DNA of 34,012 nt from the IMG/VR virus record IMGVR_UViG_3300046683_000439, positions 1 through 34,012 of that record. The stretch is one strand, 5' to 3'. Both the position numbers and the translations under genes were made by a program. Position 1 is the first letter of the stretch. The number at the start of each line of letters is the position of its first letter. Shown here piece after piece: positions 19,885 through 27,504 of the stretch. The DNA is from a virus. The notes under the pieces are model-generated. The model had not been told where the DNA came from and ran no database searches. It was given only the letters and a program-made list of their open reading frames with translations.

Positions 19885-19906
19885 CAACCACCTCTCTATT
19901 TGGCTC

Positions 19907-19935
19907 TTGACAACTGGAAGCGATTGTGTTAACGT
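19907..19935 (+). promoter_or_regulatory. sigma-70-type promoter for the replication module
   Basis: TTGACA (19907-19912, perfect) and TAACGT (19930-19935, three of six) are 17 bases apart. The spacer start, TTGACAACT, equals that of the promoter at 9416. AGGAG follows at about 19947 and the nuclease gene starts at 19962. Confidence 0.6.
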
Positions 19936-19961
19936 GTAGACGGAATAGGAGATGAAAGCCA

Positions 19962-21119
19962 ATGGCACTCCCAACAGACCCGCTCTCCCCACACCTTCGG
20001 AGGGCGACCATTGCAAGACACACCAAGGGGAATGGGGCCTTCAGCACAAAGGTCCCAGGCCTCCAGCTGATGTGGGATTCCACTTCTCTTGGGGTGCTGA
20101 AGACCTGTCCCCGCAAGTACTTCTTCTCTCAAGTTCTTGGTATGAATGGGAGGGGGGAGAACGTCCACCTTATTTTTGGTATAGTCCTTCACTCTTCCCT
20201 GGAAGCCTACGATCATGCCCGTGCGAAGGGGAAGACATGGAGAGAGGGAGTCCGAGCGGCTCTCACCGTGGCTCTCTTGAACTCCGGTGCCCGGGTCCCT
20301 GCCGTGAAAGGCTGTATCCACTGCTCCCACCCGGATGAGGTAACAAAGGGGACGGCCAGCGAATGCACGATCGAGCCCTTCTCCGGCGAAGCTGGGTGGT
20401 GCTGGAAGTGCAAGATTTGCGGGAAGATCACTCCCGGAGAGGGAGTACCTCCAACCCGGTGGGTCCCCTGGCAATCAACCGACAAGTATAAGAACCGAGA
20501 CAACCTAGTCAAAGCGGTTGTCTGGTACTTAGGAAAGTTCTCCGATGATCCCACCAAAACAGTCATCCTCGAAAATGGGAAGCCGGCGGTCGAGCTCTCC
20601 TTCAAGATCGACACGGGGCTTCCGAGCCTATCTGGAGAGCACTACGTCCTATCTGGCCATCTGGATAGACTCGTCAAGTTCGGAGAGTCAGTCTATGTAC
20701 AGGATCGAAAAACCACCAAGTACGCCCTCGACCAGAAGTACTTCGAAAAGTACTCCCCCGACAACCAAATGACCCTCTACTCGTTGGCTGGGAAGATGGC
20801 GTTTGCGAAGCCTATCGCTGGGGTGATGGTGGATGCGATGCAGACACTGACCTACGCTGTCAGGTTCCGCAGAAGGATCATCTCCCGCACTTCTTCCCAG
20901 CTCGAGAGTTGGTGGAGAGACTTCCATATCCTTCTCGGCCAGAACGAGCAGTATGTCAAGCTGGGCCACTGGCCGCAGAACGATACCGCCTGTGGCAACT
21001 ACGGGGGCTGTGAGTATTTGAAGGTCTGCTCGATGGACGAAGACAGCCATTGGAATATCCTGTCCGGAGAGTTTGCCTTCCGTCAGTGGGACCCGTCAAT
21101 AGCCCGAGGAGGCGATTAA
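19962..21119 (+). CDS. Cas4/RecB-like PD-(D/E)XK exonuclease with probable Fe-S cluster
   Basis: A 385-aa DNA exonuclease. The core shows CP-RKYFF at 49-55, GIVLHSSLEAYDHA near 73-86 (the GxxxHxxLE helix), Glu211 in AVELSFKI, HLDRL with Asp235, and VQDRKTTK with Asp248 and Lys250 (the D-x-K). Cys49 together with three C-terminal Cys (TACGNYGGCEYLKVC) suit a 4Fe-4S cluster as in Cas4 and AddB. An unusual insert at 118-153 adds five Cys (CIHC and WCWKCKIC), likely a zinc knuckle. In phages such enzymes resect ends for strand annealing; the Sak4-like ATPase two genes downstream fits. No CRISPR genes are near, so a CRISPR role is unlikely. Confidence 0.85.
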   Translation: MALPTDPLSPHLRRATIARHTKGNGAFSTKVPGLQLMWDSTSLGVLKTCPRKYFFSQVLGMNGRGENVHLIFGIVLHSSLEAYDHARAKGKTWREGVRAALTVALLNSGARVPAVKGCIHCSHPDEVTKGTASECTIEPFSGEAGWCWKCKICGKITPGEGVPPTRWVPWQSTDKYKNRDNLVKAVVWYLGKFSDDPTKTVILENGKPAVELSFKIDTGLPSLSGEHYVLSGHLDRLVKFGESVYVQDRKTTKYALDQKYFEKYSPDNQMTLYSLAGKMAFAKPIAGVMVDAMQTLTYAVRFRRRIISRTSSQLESWWRDFHILLGQNEQYVKLGHWPQNDTACGNYGGCEYLKVCSMDEDSHWNILSGEFAFRQWDPSIARGGD

Positions 21120-21352
21120 TGGAGGGAGTCAACCAGAGTAAGAGGGTCCGCGCGGTCCTCGCCTCGGTCTGCACGAAGGGGGCGGAGCGGGAGAACTGGC
21201 AGCCTGGGGATGTAGGGGTTGCCTGCCTCACTATGTTCTTCGGAATGTCTCTCAACTTGGGGGTTGAGCCCCGGTTGGTCAAGGAGATGTTGGACAAATT
21301 TTATGGGGAGTATGCGAAGGAATTCCCCGGCAGCAGAGAGGGCACCAGCTGA
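21119..21352 (+). CDS. 77-aa protein between nuclease and Sak4-like genes
   Basis: Starts MEGVNQSKRVRAVLASVCTK; overlaps the upstream TAA by one base and shares its last base with the next ATG. Mostly helical (VACLTMFFGMSLNLG, LVKEMLDKFYGEYAKE). No family recognised. Tight packing in the recombination module suggests a partner of the nuclease or the ATPase. Confidence 0.68.
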   Translation: MEGVNQSKRVRAVLASVCTKGAERENWQPGDVGVACLTMFFGMSLNLGVEPRLVKEMLDKFYGEYAKEFPGSREGTS

Positions 21353-22242
21353 TGTCAAGCATGTCTGATTGGGTGGGTGGCAAGCCATTCAAGGGTCTCA
21401 TCATTGGAGACTCCGGGAGTGGGAAGACCGCCGCGACAGCCTACCTCGCGAATGAGGGGTACGAACTCTTTTACGCTGACTTCGACAACGGCCTCTCTAT
21501 CATCCCTAAGATTATCAAATCAAAGGAGGCCCGCGCGAGAATTCGCTACAAAACTCTCACAGATAAACTCCATACAGTTTCCGGTGGGGTGTTCTGTGAC
21601 GGTATGCCGGAGGCAGCGAGTACGTTCACTGCCATGCTCTCCGGCTGGATGGATGGGAATACCTCCTACGGCCCGCTCCATACTTGGGGTCCGGAGCGAG
21701 TCCTGATCCTCGACAGTATGACCTTCTTCGGCAATGCTCTTCTCCGTTATCACCTCTTTCTAAACGGGAGGAATGGGAAGAAGCCATACCTCGCCGACTA
21801 TGGGGACGCTATGGCAGGAATGGAGGCCGTTCTCTCCCTCCTCTATTCCGAGACTATTAAGTGCAATGTGATCGTTACTGCCCACGTCACTTATATCTCG
21901 AAGGACACCGGGGAGACCGACAAGAAAGGGGAGGAGATCACGGTAGAGAAGGGCTATCCATCGGCCCTCGGCACCAAATTGCCTCCCAAAGTTGGTAGAT
22001 ATTTCGACACCATCCTGATGATGAAGTCCACCACTACTGGTCCCGTCACCGTCAGGCAGATCATCACCCAGTCTGATGGGCTGGTCGAGTTGAAATGTGC
22101 CGCAATAGAACTCCCTCACGCGCTCCAGTTAGAGACCGGGTTGGCTCAGGTTTTCCGGGCGCTTGAGGTACCAAGACCGGGGGCTGTTAAGATGGTACCC
22201 TCGTCCGCGCCGGCGGCTCCGGCAGCAGCAGTGTCCGCATAA
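21352..22242 (+). CDS. Sak4-like RecA-fold ATPase (single-strand annealing/recombination)
   Basis: This is a 296-aa protein. Walker A is GDSGSGKT (residues 19-26). Walker B is VLILDS near residue 118, followed by a sensor-like NVIVTAHVTY near 170. The strand FYADFDNGL at 40-48 matches the AAA_24/Sak4 group of phage RecA-type NTPases (about 250-300 aa). Members promote annealing or strand exchange with a ssDNA-binding partner, which is plausibly the next gene. The last 30 residues are Ala/Pro-rich linker. The start overlaps the upstream stop. Confidence 0.85.
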   Translation: MSSMSDWVGGKPFKGLIIGDSGSGKTAATAYLANEGYELFYADFDNGLSIIPKIIKSKEARARIRYKTLTDKLHTVSGGVFCDGMPEAASTFTAMLSGWMDGNTSYGPLHTWGPERVLILDSMTFFGNALLRYHLFLNGRNGKKPYLADYGDAMAGMEAVLSLLYSETIKCNVIVTAHVTYISKDTGETDKKGEEITVEKGYPSALGTKLPPKVGRYFDTILMMKSTTTGPVTVRQIITQSDGLVELKCAAIELPHALQLETGLAQVFRALEVPRPGAVKMVPSSAPAAPAAAVSA

Positions 22243-22276
22243 AGCGGAGGCTGTACCCTACAAGGAAACCTACAAG

Positions 22277-22753
22277 ATGTCAGCACCAAATTACAATACC
22301 TTACTCGACAGGACCGTCGGCTCGGCAGAGCGTCCGAAGGCCGTGCCCGTCGGTATCTACACCGGGATCATCGCAGAGATGGGGTTCGATGTCTCGACCA
22401 AGAAGAAGACCCCCTATGTGCGGTACTCGGTCAAGCCGTTGCAGCCGGTTAGCGGAGTCGATCACGATTTGTTCTCCGCAGCTGGCGGCGCCGAGAGACT
22501 TTCCAAAATGAAGCTCGGTCTGGACTTCTACCTGACTGAGGATGCGATGTGGAGGCTCCGGGAATTTCTCGAGGACTCCCTCCGCATCGACTGCACCACG
22601 CGGTCCTTCAAGGAGGCAATCCCTTACGCTGTCAACCAGCAGATCACTTTCGTGATGGACGTGGCTGTCAGTGACGACGGGAAGGCTTCCTACAATCAGA
22701 TCAAGAGCGTCTTGAAGCCCGACGAAATTGCGGCCCTTCAATCCGCCGCATAG
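22277..22753 (+). CDS. probable ssDNA-binding protein accompanying the Sak4-like ATPase
   Basis: This is a 158-aa protein starting MSAPNYNTLLDRTVGSAERP after AAGGAAAC. Strands GIYTGIIAEMGFDVS and TPYVRYSVKPLQPV suggest an OB-like barrel; the second half is LGLDFYLTEDAMWRLREFLE, then QQITFVMDVAVSDDGK and a polar end. The beginning (KPVPxGxYxGxI, followed by a YVRY strand) resembles phage ssDNA-binding proteins that replace SSB. The standard acidic SSB tail is missing (ends PDEIAALQSAA). Role inferred from fold pattern and position behind the ATPase. Confidence 0.6.
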   Translation: MSAPNYNTLLDRTVGSAERPKAVPVGIYTGIIAEMGFDVSTKKKTPYVRYSVKPLQPVSGVDHDLFSAAGGAERLSKMKLGLDFYLTEDAMWRLREFLEDSLRIDCTTRSFKEAIPYAVNQQITFVMDVAVSDDGKASYNQIKSVLKPDEIAALQSAA

Positions 22754-22771
22754 TTCGGCAAGTCAACAGGG

Positions 22772-22796
22772 GGAGGGGGGCATCTTGCCCCCCTCC
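22772..22796 (+). other. strong intergenic hairpin
   Basis: A 10-bp perfect stem GGAGGGGGGC / GCCCCCCTCC surrounds ATCTT. It sits 18 bases after the ssDNA-binding gene and 20 before the methyltransferase gene. No T-run follows (AATAGGGGAG), so it may be a stabiliser, pause site or weak terminator. Confidence 0.7.
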
Positions 22797-22815
22797 AATA
22801 GGGGAGTTTCCACCA

Positions 22816-24270
22816 ATGTCTACTGCCTACGTTCCTATCGACTCGATCAGGATTGAAAGCCGCCAGAGGAAAATTCTCGATGATGGGAAGGGGAATGATC
22901 TGATAGAGACTTCTCTTGCGGCACTCAAGGAATCCATTAACCGAGTAGGTTTGATTAATCCTATTACCATCACGAAGAGTCATTTCCTGATCGCAGGGGA
23001 GCGCCGACTGACGGCCTGCCGCGAATTGGGGCACCAGGAGATCTTCGTTAGGTACTTCGAAGACCTCGCCCCCCTGGAGAGGAAGAAAGTCGAACTCGAT
23101 GAGAACATCCGGCGGGCCTCCCTAACCTGGCAGGAACGCGCGATCGCCATCCTGGAATACTATGCCCTTTCCGGCGGGGACTCGGAGCCTTCCTACACCC
23201 AGGACCGTTGCGCGGAGGAACTAAACATCTCCGCTACCAACGTCGGACGGAGCATAACAGTGGCGAAGGTGCTCGTCGAGCAGGAGGATCTCCCGGAGGG
23301 GAAGAGAGACCTTCCCATCTTGATGAGCACTACTCTCAACGAAGCTTACGGGCTGTTAACCAAGCGGCGCGATCGGAAGATCGAGACCGAATTGGCACAG
23401 CTCGACGATGATCCTGTGGGTGGCTTGGCTTCCTCCCCACAGGTGGCGGCGGAGGCTGATACTCCGACCATCAGCCTTGGGGAGGGAGAGGCTTCGCCCC
23501 CACGTTCCCCTCTCCCTCCCACGCCGGCCTTCCGAGAAGGTCCGAGAAGTCCCTGGCTCGACCTCCAACAGTCTGATTTCATCCAATGGATCTCCGACTA
23601 CGATGGGAGGAAATTCAACTTCCTCCACTGTGATTTCCCATACGGCCTCAACATTGGGGAGAGTGCACAGGTCCGCACCGAGACTGGGAGGAACGATGCC
23701 TACCATGATTCTGAGGAATTATACTGGGCACTCTGCCAATGCTTGGCAGCTAATCTTGATCGAGTCCTATTCCCTTCGGCTCATGTCATGTTTTGGTTCT
23801 CGCTCAAGTACTACCAGGCCACGGTTGATTTCTTCAGGACAAATACGGACCTGGTTGTTCAAGACTTCCCCCTCATCTGGCATAAGTCAGACAACAAGGG
23901 TGTCGTACCTGACGCTCAGAGACAGCCGAGAAGGGTCTACGAGACTTGTCTTATTATGGCCCGAGGAGATAGGAAGATCATTCGAGTCGTAAGCAATTGT
24001 TATCCGGCCCCGACCGGGGATCTCCACACCTCCGAGAAGCCGGAACCCATGCTCCGACACTACTTCGGGATGTTCGTAGATGAGTTGACGGAGATGCTGG
24101 ACCCAACCTGTGGGTCTGGCGGAGCCCTCCGCGCTGCGGAATCGTTGGGAGCAAAGCGGGTATTCGGCCTTGACACTTCGAAAGAATTCCTCGATGTCGC
24201 GGCCCAGCAGCTTCTCAATTCCCGTCGGCTTCGCCTAGCCCACGAGCTGCTCAATGCTCGTCAAGCCTGA
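22816..24270 (+). CDS. ParB-like domain fused to DNA methyltransferase
   Basis: This is a 484-aa protein. Residues 5-100 form a ParB/Srx-type domain: VPIDSIRIESRQRKI, VGLINPITI, and LIAGERRLTACRELG (the GERR box). Residues 104-155 contain a helix-turn-helix (CAEELNISATNVGRSITVAK). A Pro/Glu linker spans about 200-245. The methyltransferase part has motif IV CDFPYGLNI (residues 272-280; DFPY is a D/N/SPPY variant) and, later, motif I as DPTCGSGGALRAAE with GLDTS: the IV-before-I order of beta-class amino-methyltransferases (N6-A or N4-C). ParB-methyltransferase fusions occur in phages and probably modify phage DNA against restriction. No restriction partner is seen. Confidence 0.88.
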   Translation: MSTAYVPIDSIRIESRQRKILDDGKGNDLIETSLAALKESINRVGLINPITITKSHFLIAGERRLTACRELGHQEIFVRYFEDLAPLERKKVELDENIRRASLTWQERAIAILEYYALSGGDSEPSYTQDRCAEELNISATNVGRSITVAKVLVEQEDLPEGKRDLPILMSTTLNEAYGLLTKRRDRKIETELAQLDDDPVGGLASSPQVAAEADTPTISLGEGEASPPRSPLPPTPAFREGPRSPWLDLQQSDFIQWISDYDGRKFNFLHCDFPYGLNIGESAQVRTETGRNDAYHDSEELYWALCQCLAANLDRVLFPSAHVMFWFSLKYYQATVDFFRTNTDLVVQDFPLIWHKSDNKGVVPDAQRQPRRVYETCLIMARGDRKIIRVVSNCYPAPTGDLHTSEKPEPMLRHYFGMFVDELTEMLDPTCGSGGALRAAESLGAKRVFGLDTSKEFLDVAAQQLLNSRRLRLAHELLNARQA

Positions 24271-25369
24271 CCATCCAACGGAGGCCTTCTGTGGGATCGC
24301 GATTGTCGGGGAGGCTCCTGGCAGAGAAGAAGAGATGTTCGGCCGACCTTTTGTTGGGACGACAGGTCGGGTCCTTGACAAGATGCTCGAACACGCAGGG
24401 ATTGATAGAAAGGCTTGCTTCCTCACAAACCTCTTCAACGAAAGGCCAGCCAACAATGACCTCAAACTCTTCTGTTCCGACAAGCGAACCGCCCACGGAA
24501 GCTACCCGGCTCGACGTGGCGATCTCGTTCAAAACTATCCAACCTACCCGTGGCCCGCGAAGTACAGCTGGCCCTCACTGGTCCCTGGCGGGTACTGTAG
24601 TTCCGACAAGCTCGGATGCCTTGCCAGACTTCACGCGGAGCTTACAGCGATCGCTCCGACAGTTATTATTGCAGCTGGGAATACGGCCTGCTGGGCGGTC
24701 CTTGGTAGGACAGGAATTAGCAAGCTTAGAGGGTCCGTCGCTTTCGCTAACTATCTCAGTGGGACAAAAGTCCTTCCTACTTTCCATCCATCCGCAGTCA
24801 ATCACGACTGGGCGCTCCGGCCGACGGTCATCGCGGACCTCCAAAAAGCTCTCCGAGAGTCCACAACAAGAGAGCATGTCAGCAAACGGAGAAGAATCAT
24901 CCGAGTCCCAGAGTACATCTTCGAGGCACAGTCCCTCATCAACGAGCTCTGGGGAGCCAAGTCCCTCTCCATCGATATCGAAACCAAGCTCAAAACTATC
25001 GAGTCCATTAGCTTCAGCCCTGATCCTGACCGATCCAGCGTCTTCGTCTTCTACGACAAGGCCAAGCCTGGACGAAGTGCATGGACAAAACAAGAGGAGT
25101 TCCAAATAGTCAAGGGGCTCCGTCAACTCCTAATGAGCCCTATCCCAAAGACGTTCCAGAACGGACTCTACGATCTCCAATACATCTGGTCCTGCTGGAA
25201 GTGCCCGACCAAGAACTTCGAGCATGATACTATGCTACTCCACCACTCCCTGCAACCCGAGCTTCCCAAGTCGTTGGGCTTCATGGGGAGTGTCTACACT
25301 GACGAGATATCCTGGAAATTGCTTCGGGCCCTCGTCGATTCCGAGACTACAAAACGAGAGGATGAATAG
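24254..25369 (+). CDS. uracil-DNA glycosylase fused to DnaQ/PolA-type 3'-5' exonuclease
   Basis: This is a 371-aa two-domain protein. Residues 13-205 are a family 4/5-like uracil-DNA glycosylase: IVGEAPGREEEMFGRPFVG, ACFLTNLFNERPANND and, near 177, FHPSA. From about 220 a DEDD exonuclease follows: SLSIDIETK (ExoI, D-x-E), FQNGLYDLQYIW (ExoII, N-x3-D) and HDTMLLHHSLQPELPKSLGF (ExoIII). The exonuclease looks like the proofreading domain of family A polymerases. The polymerase itself is a separate gene, 540 bases on. Uracil removal and proofreading joined in one chain would act at the replication fork. It overlaps the methyltransferase gene by 17 bases. Confidence 0.82.
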   Translation: MLVKPDHPTEAFCGIAIVGEAPGREEEMFGRPFVGTTGRVLDKMLEHAGIDRKACFLTNLFNERPANNDLKLFCSDKRTAHGSYPARRGDLVQNYPTYPWPAKYSWPSLVPGGYCSSDKLGCLARLHAELTAIAPTVIIAAGNTACWAVLGRTGISKLRGSVAFANYLSGTKVLPTFHPSAVNHDWALRPTVIADLQKALRESTTREHVSKRRRIIRVPEYIFEAQSLINELWGAKSLSIDIETKLKTIESISFSPDPDRSSVFVFYDKAKPGRSAWTKQEEFQIVKGLRQLLMSPIPKTFQNGLYDLQYIWSCWKCPTKNFEHDTMLLHHSLQPELPKSLGFMGSVYTDEISWKLLRALVDSETTKREDE

Positions 25370-25371
25370 TG

Positions 25372-25599
25372 ATGAAACTCCGAACCATCTGCCTACTCTT
25401 GGCAGCAACCCTTTCCCTGGGAGCAACGACAGATGCCCAAAGCACGAAGCACTGCCGACATCTTGCGGTCCCTGCCACCCGTCAAGGTGGATACCTTGCA
25501 GCAGTTTGTTGTTGCGCCGACTCCGCAGGAAATCTCTGCTGTGTTCAGCAAGGTTACTGCGGAAACGTACTCCTCGCCTGCCCGAGCTGTAATTACTAA
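25372..25599 (+). CDS. small exported Cys-rich peptide (overlaps next gene in another frame)
   Basis: This is a 75-aa product starting MKLRTICLLLAATLSLGATT: a typical signal peptide, cleavage expected near residue 22 (TDAQ). The mature part holds nine or more Cys (VCCCADSAGNLCCVQQGYCG, ACPSCN), a density found in metal-binding or disulfide-rich peptides. GAGAGG lies ten bases upstream. Bases 25433-25599 are also read in another frame by the DUF7768-like gene. I recall similar short Cys-rich phage proteins with CCC...CC...C endings, but cannot name a family. The unused 63 bases at its start would otherwise be noncoding. Confidence 0.55.
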   Translation: MKLRTICLLLAATLSLGATTDAQSTKHCRHLAVPATRQGGYLAAVCCCADSAGNLCCVQQGYCGNVLLACPSCNY

Positions 25600-25912
25600 G
25601 CTGCCCTTGGTTGTGGTGGAGTCCCCTCTCAAGGGGCTCCATCGCCACATCGCGGAGAGCTACGCAGAGGCAGCCTGCTGGGACTGCATGACCCGAGGAG
25701 AAGCCCCATTCGCCAGCCACCTCATCTACACTCGCTACCTCGACGACAACAACCCTGAGTCCCGTCAGATAGGGATGCACTGTGGAAGGGCCTGGATTCG
25801 CGCTGTGGACTACATGGTGGTCTATACTGATCTTGGGGTCTCGGAGGGGATGGCGATCGCGGTAGGCATCGCCGAGAAGCTCAAAAAGATAGTGGAGTTC
25901 CGTACCCTGTGA
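25433..25912 (+). CDS. DUF7768-like (nucleoside deoxyribosyltransferase-fold) protein
   Basis: This is a 159-aa protein from ATG 25433. Residues 57-159 match a small phage family: LPLVVVESPLKGLHRHIAES, CWDCMTRGEAPFASHLIYTR, YLDDNNPESRQIGMHCGRAW, AVDYMVVYTDLGVSEGMAIA and the end KIVEFRTL. It resembles the DUF7768/DUF4406 type, related to nucleoside 2-deoxyribosyltransferases. Conserved ESPLKG, GEAPFASH and DLG-S-GM lie near the presumed nucleotide pocket. A nucleotide-handling role beside the polymerase is plausible. The N-terminal 56 residues are an extension; a shorter start is possible. Confidence 0.7.
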   Translation: MPKARSTADILRSLPPVKVDTLQQFVVAPTPQEISAVFSKVTAETYSSPARAVITKLPLVVVESPLKGLHRHIAESYAEAACWDCMTRGEAPFASHLIYTRYLDDNNPESRQIGMHCGRAWIRAVDYMVVYTDLGVSEGMAIAVGIAEKLKKIVEFRTL

Positions 25913-27504
25913 AAGTCTTCGACACAACGAGGGACAACGCCTGGGCCTTGACTGGCGCTATGGCGGGAGCAGTCTACAATGGGCTCGATTCCGCCCTGAC
26001 AGCGGAAATCCGGGACGTGCTCCTCCCTCAATTGGAGCCCCACTCCAAACTAATCTACGATTTCGAGAGGGCCTGTCAGGCCCCAGCCCTTTACATGATG
26101 CTCCGGGGCCTTCGAGTAGATCCCTTCGCGAGAGGTGCTGCGATCCGCCACTACGAGAAATCTATCCTCCGGTGTCAGTGGATGCTGGACAGGTTGGCCT
26201 CGGTCTTTGGGATGACTGGACTTAACCCTAACTCTCCTAAGCAGTTGAAGGAGTTCTTCTATGGCCGTCTTAAGATTCCCGAGCAGACTACCTATTACAG
26301 GGGAGAGCGAAAGGTTACTACCAACCGGGATGCCCTCGAAAAGATCCGAGACCACTATTTCGTCGCAGTCCCCTATATCTCTCTCATCCTGGCTATTAGA
26401 GACTTTGTTAAGACTCGGAGCGTCCTCGTCTCAGGGGTGGACCCTGACGGTAGAATGCGGACCTCCTACAATATTGGAGGCACAAACTCTGGAAGGTGGA
26501 GCTCTTCCGCCAATGCGTTTGGAACTGGTACTAACTTCCAGAACCTCCGGGAAGACCTGCGCCAGATATTCATCGCTGATGAGGGGAAGAAGTTCGCGTA
26601 TATTGATCTCGAAACTGCTGAAAGCCGTGTGGTCGGTGCGAGGGGATGGCAAGTAACGAGGGCGAAAGGGCCGGGGAGGGATGGATATTGGAGGGCCTGT
26701 GAAGATGGCGACCTCCATACCTATGTGGCGAAGATCGTCTGGCCGAATTTCTCCTGGACGGGGGACAAGGTTGCCGATAGGAGGATCGCCGATCAAATCT
26801 TCTACCGGCACCATTCCTACCGACAAACGACAAAGGTGGGAGGCCATGGGAGCAACTATCTCGGGAGGCCTCCCACCATGTCCAAGCATACCAAGATCCC
26901 GGAACCTATGATGGCGGCCTTTCAGGCCTCATACTTCAAGGGCTTTCCAGAGATACCAGAGTGGCACATGGCAACCATCCGCACGTTGATGACGGAGGCT
27001 GCTATCACTACTCTCCTCGGCCGGAAGAGGGTTTTCTTTGGTCGCCTTGACGACGAAGCAACCTGGCGAGAGGGTGTCGCCTACGAACCACAGTCAGTGG
27101 TGGGGGATACTCTTAACCTTGGCGCGTGGCGGATCTGGTACTACTTGTTCCCGAAGGTGGAGTTGGTGGCCCAGATCCACGACGCGGTGCTTGTCCAATA
27201 TGATGAGGCTGATGAAGCGGAGGTGCTGCCGCAGGCTCGGAAACTGATGGAGGTTCCAATCCAGGTCGATGAGAGGTTGCTCATCATCCCCACGGAGGCC
27301 CTAGTTGGATGGAACTGGAACAAGGCCCACGACTCCAACCCCGATGGGCTCAAAAAATGGACAGGGACAGATGGTAGAACCCGTACCAATAACCAGGGCC
27401 TCTCCCTCTTGGATAGACCTGTTCATCAAATACTGCCGGGACTTACCCACTCCACCAATCTTCAAAGAGTGGGGAGCGTTGGCAGCCCTCTCGGCAGTCG
27501 TTGA
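25909..27504 (+). CDS. family A DNA polymerase lacking its exonuclease domain
   Basis: This is a 531-aa protein from GTG 25909 (GTGA overlap with upstream stop). Polymerase motifs: TNSGRWSS at 192-199, FQNLR at 210-214, motif A AYIDLETAE (Asp233, Glu238), motif B YRQTTKVGGHGSNYLG (Arg305, Lys309) with His313 where E. coli Pol I has Phe762, and motif C AQIHDAVLVQ, with Asp425 but Ala426 in place of the usual Glu. The palm metal ligands (D233, D425) remain. There is no 3'-5' exonuclease; that domain is the C-terminus of the glycosylase fusion just upstream. The last 45 residues are odd, run 134 bases into the helicase frame and have no polymerase features. Confidence 0.88.
   Translation: MKVFDTTRDNAWALTGAMAGAVYNGLDSALTAEIRDVLLPQLEPHSKLIYDFERACQAPALYMMLRGLRVDPFARGAAIRHYEKSILRCQWMLDRLASVFGMTGLNPNSPKQLKEFFYGRLKIPEQTTYYRGERKVTTNRDALEKIRDHYFVAVPYISLILAIRDFVKTRSVLVSGVDPDGRMRTSYNIGGTNSGRWSSSANAFGTGTNFQNLREDLRQIFIADEGKKFAYIDLETAESRVVGARGWQVTRAKGPGRDGYWRACEDGDLHTYVAKIVWPNFSWTGDKVADRRIADQIFYRHHSYRQTTKVGGHGSNYLGRPPTMSKHTKIPEPMMAAFQASYFKGFPEIPEWHMATIRTLMTEAAITTLLGRKRVFFGRLDDEATWREGVAYEPQSVVGDTLNLGAWRIWYYLFPKVELVAQIHDAVLVQYDEADEAEVLPQARKLMEVPIQVDERLLIIPTEALVGWNWNKAHDSNPDGLKKWTGTDGRTRTNNQGLSLLDRPVHQILPGLTHSTNLQRVGSVGSPLGSR

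Noticed and set aside
19962-21119. Cas4 as part of a CRISPR system
   Set aside because: There is no repeat array and no other cas gene in the window; recombination neighbours explain it better.
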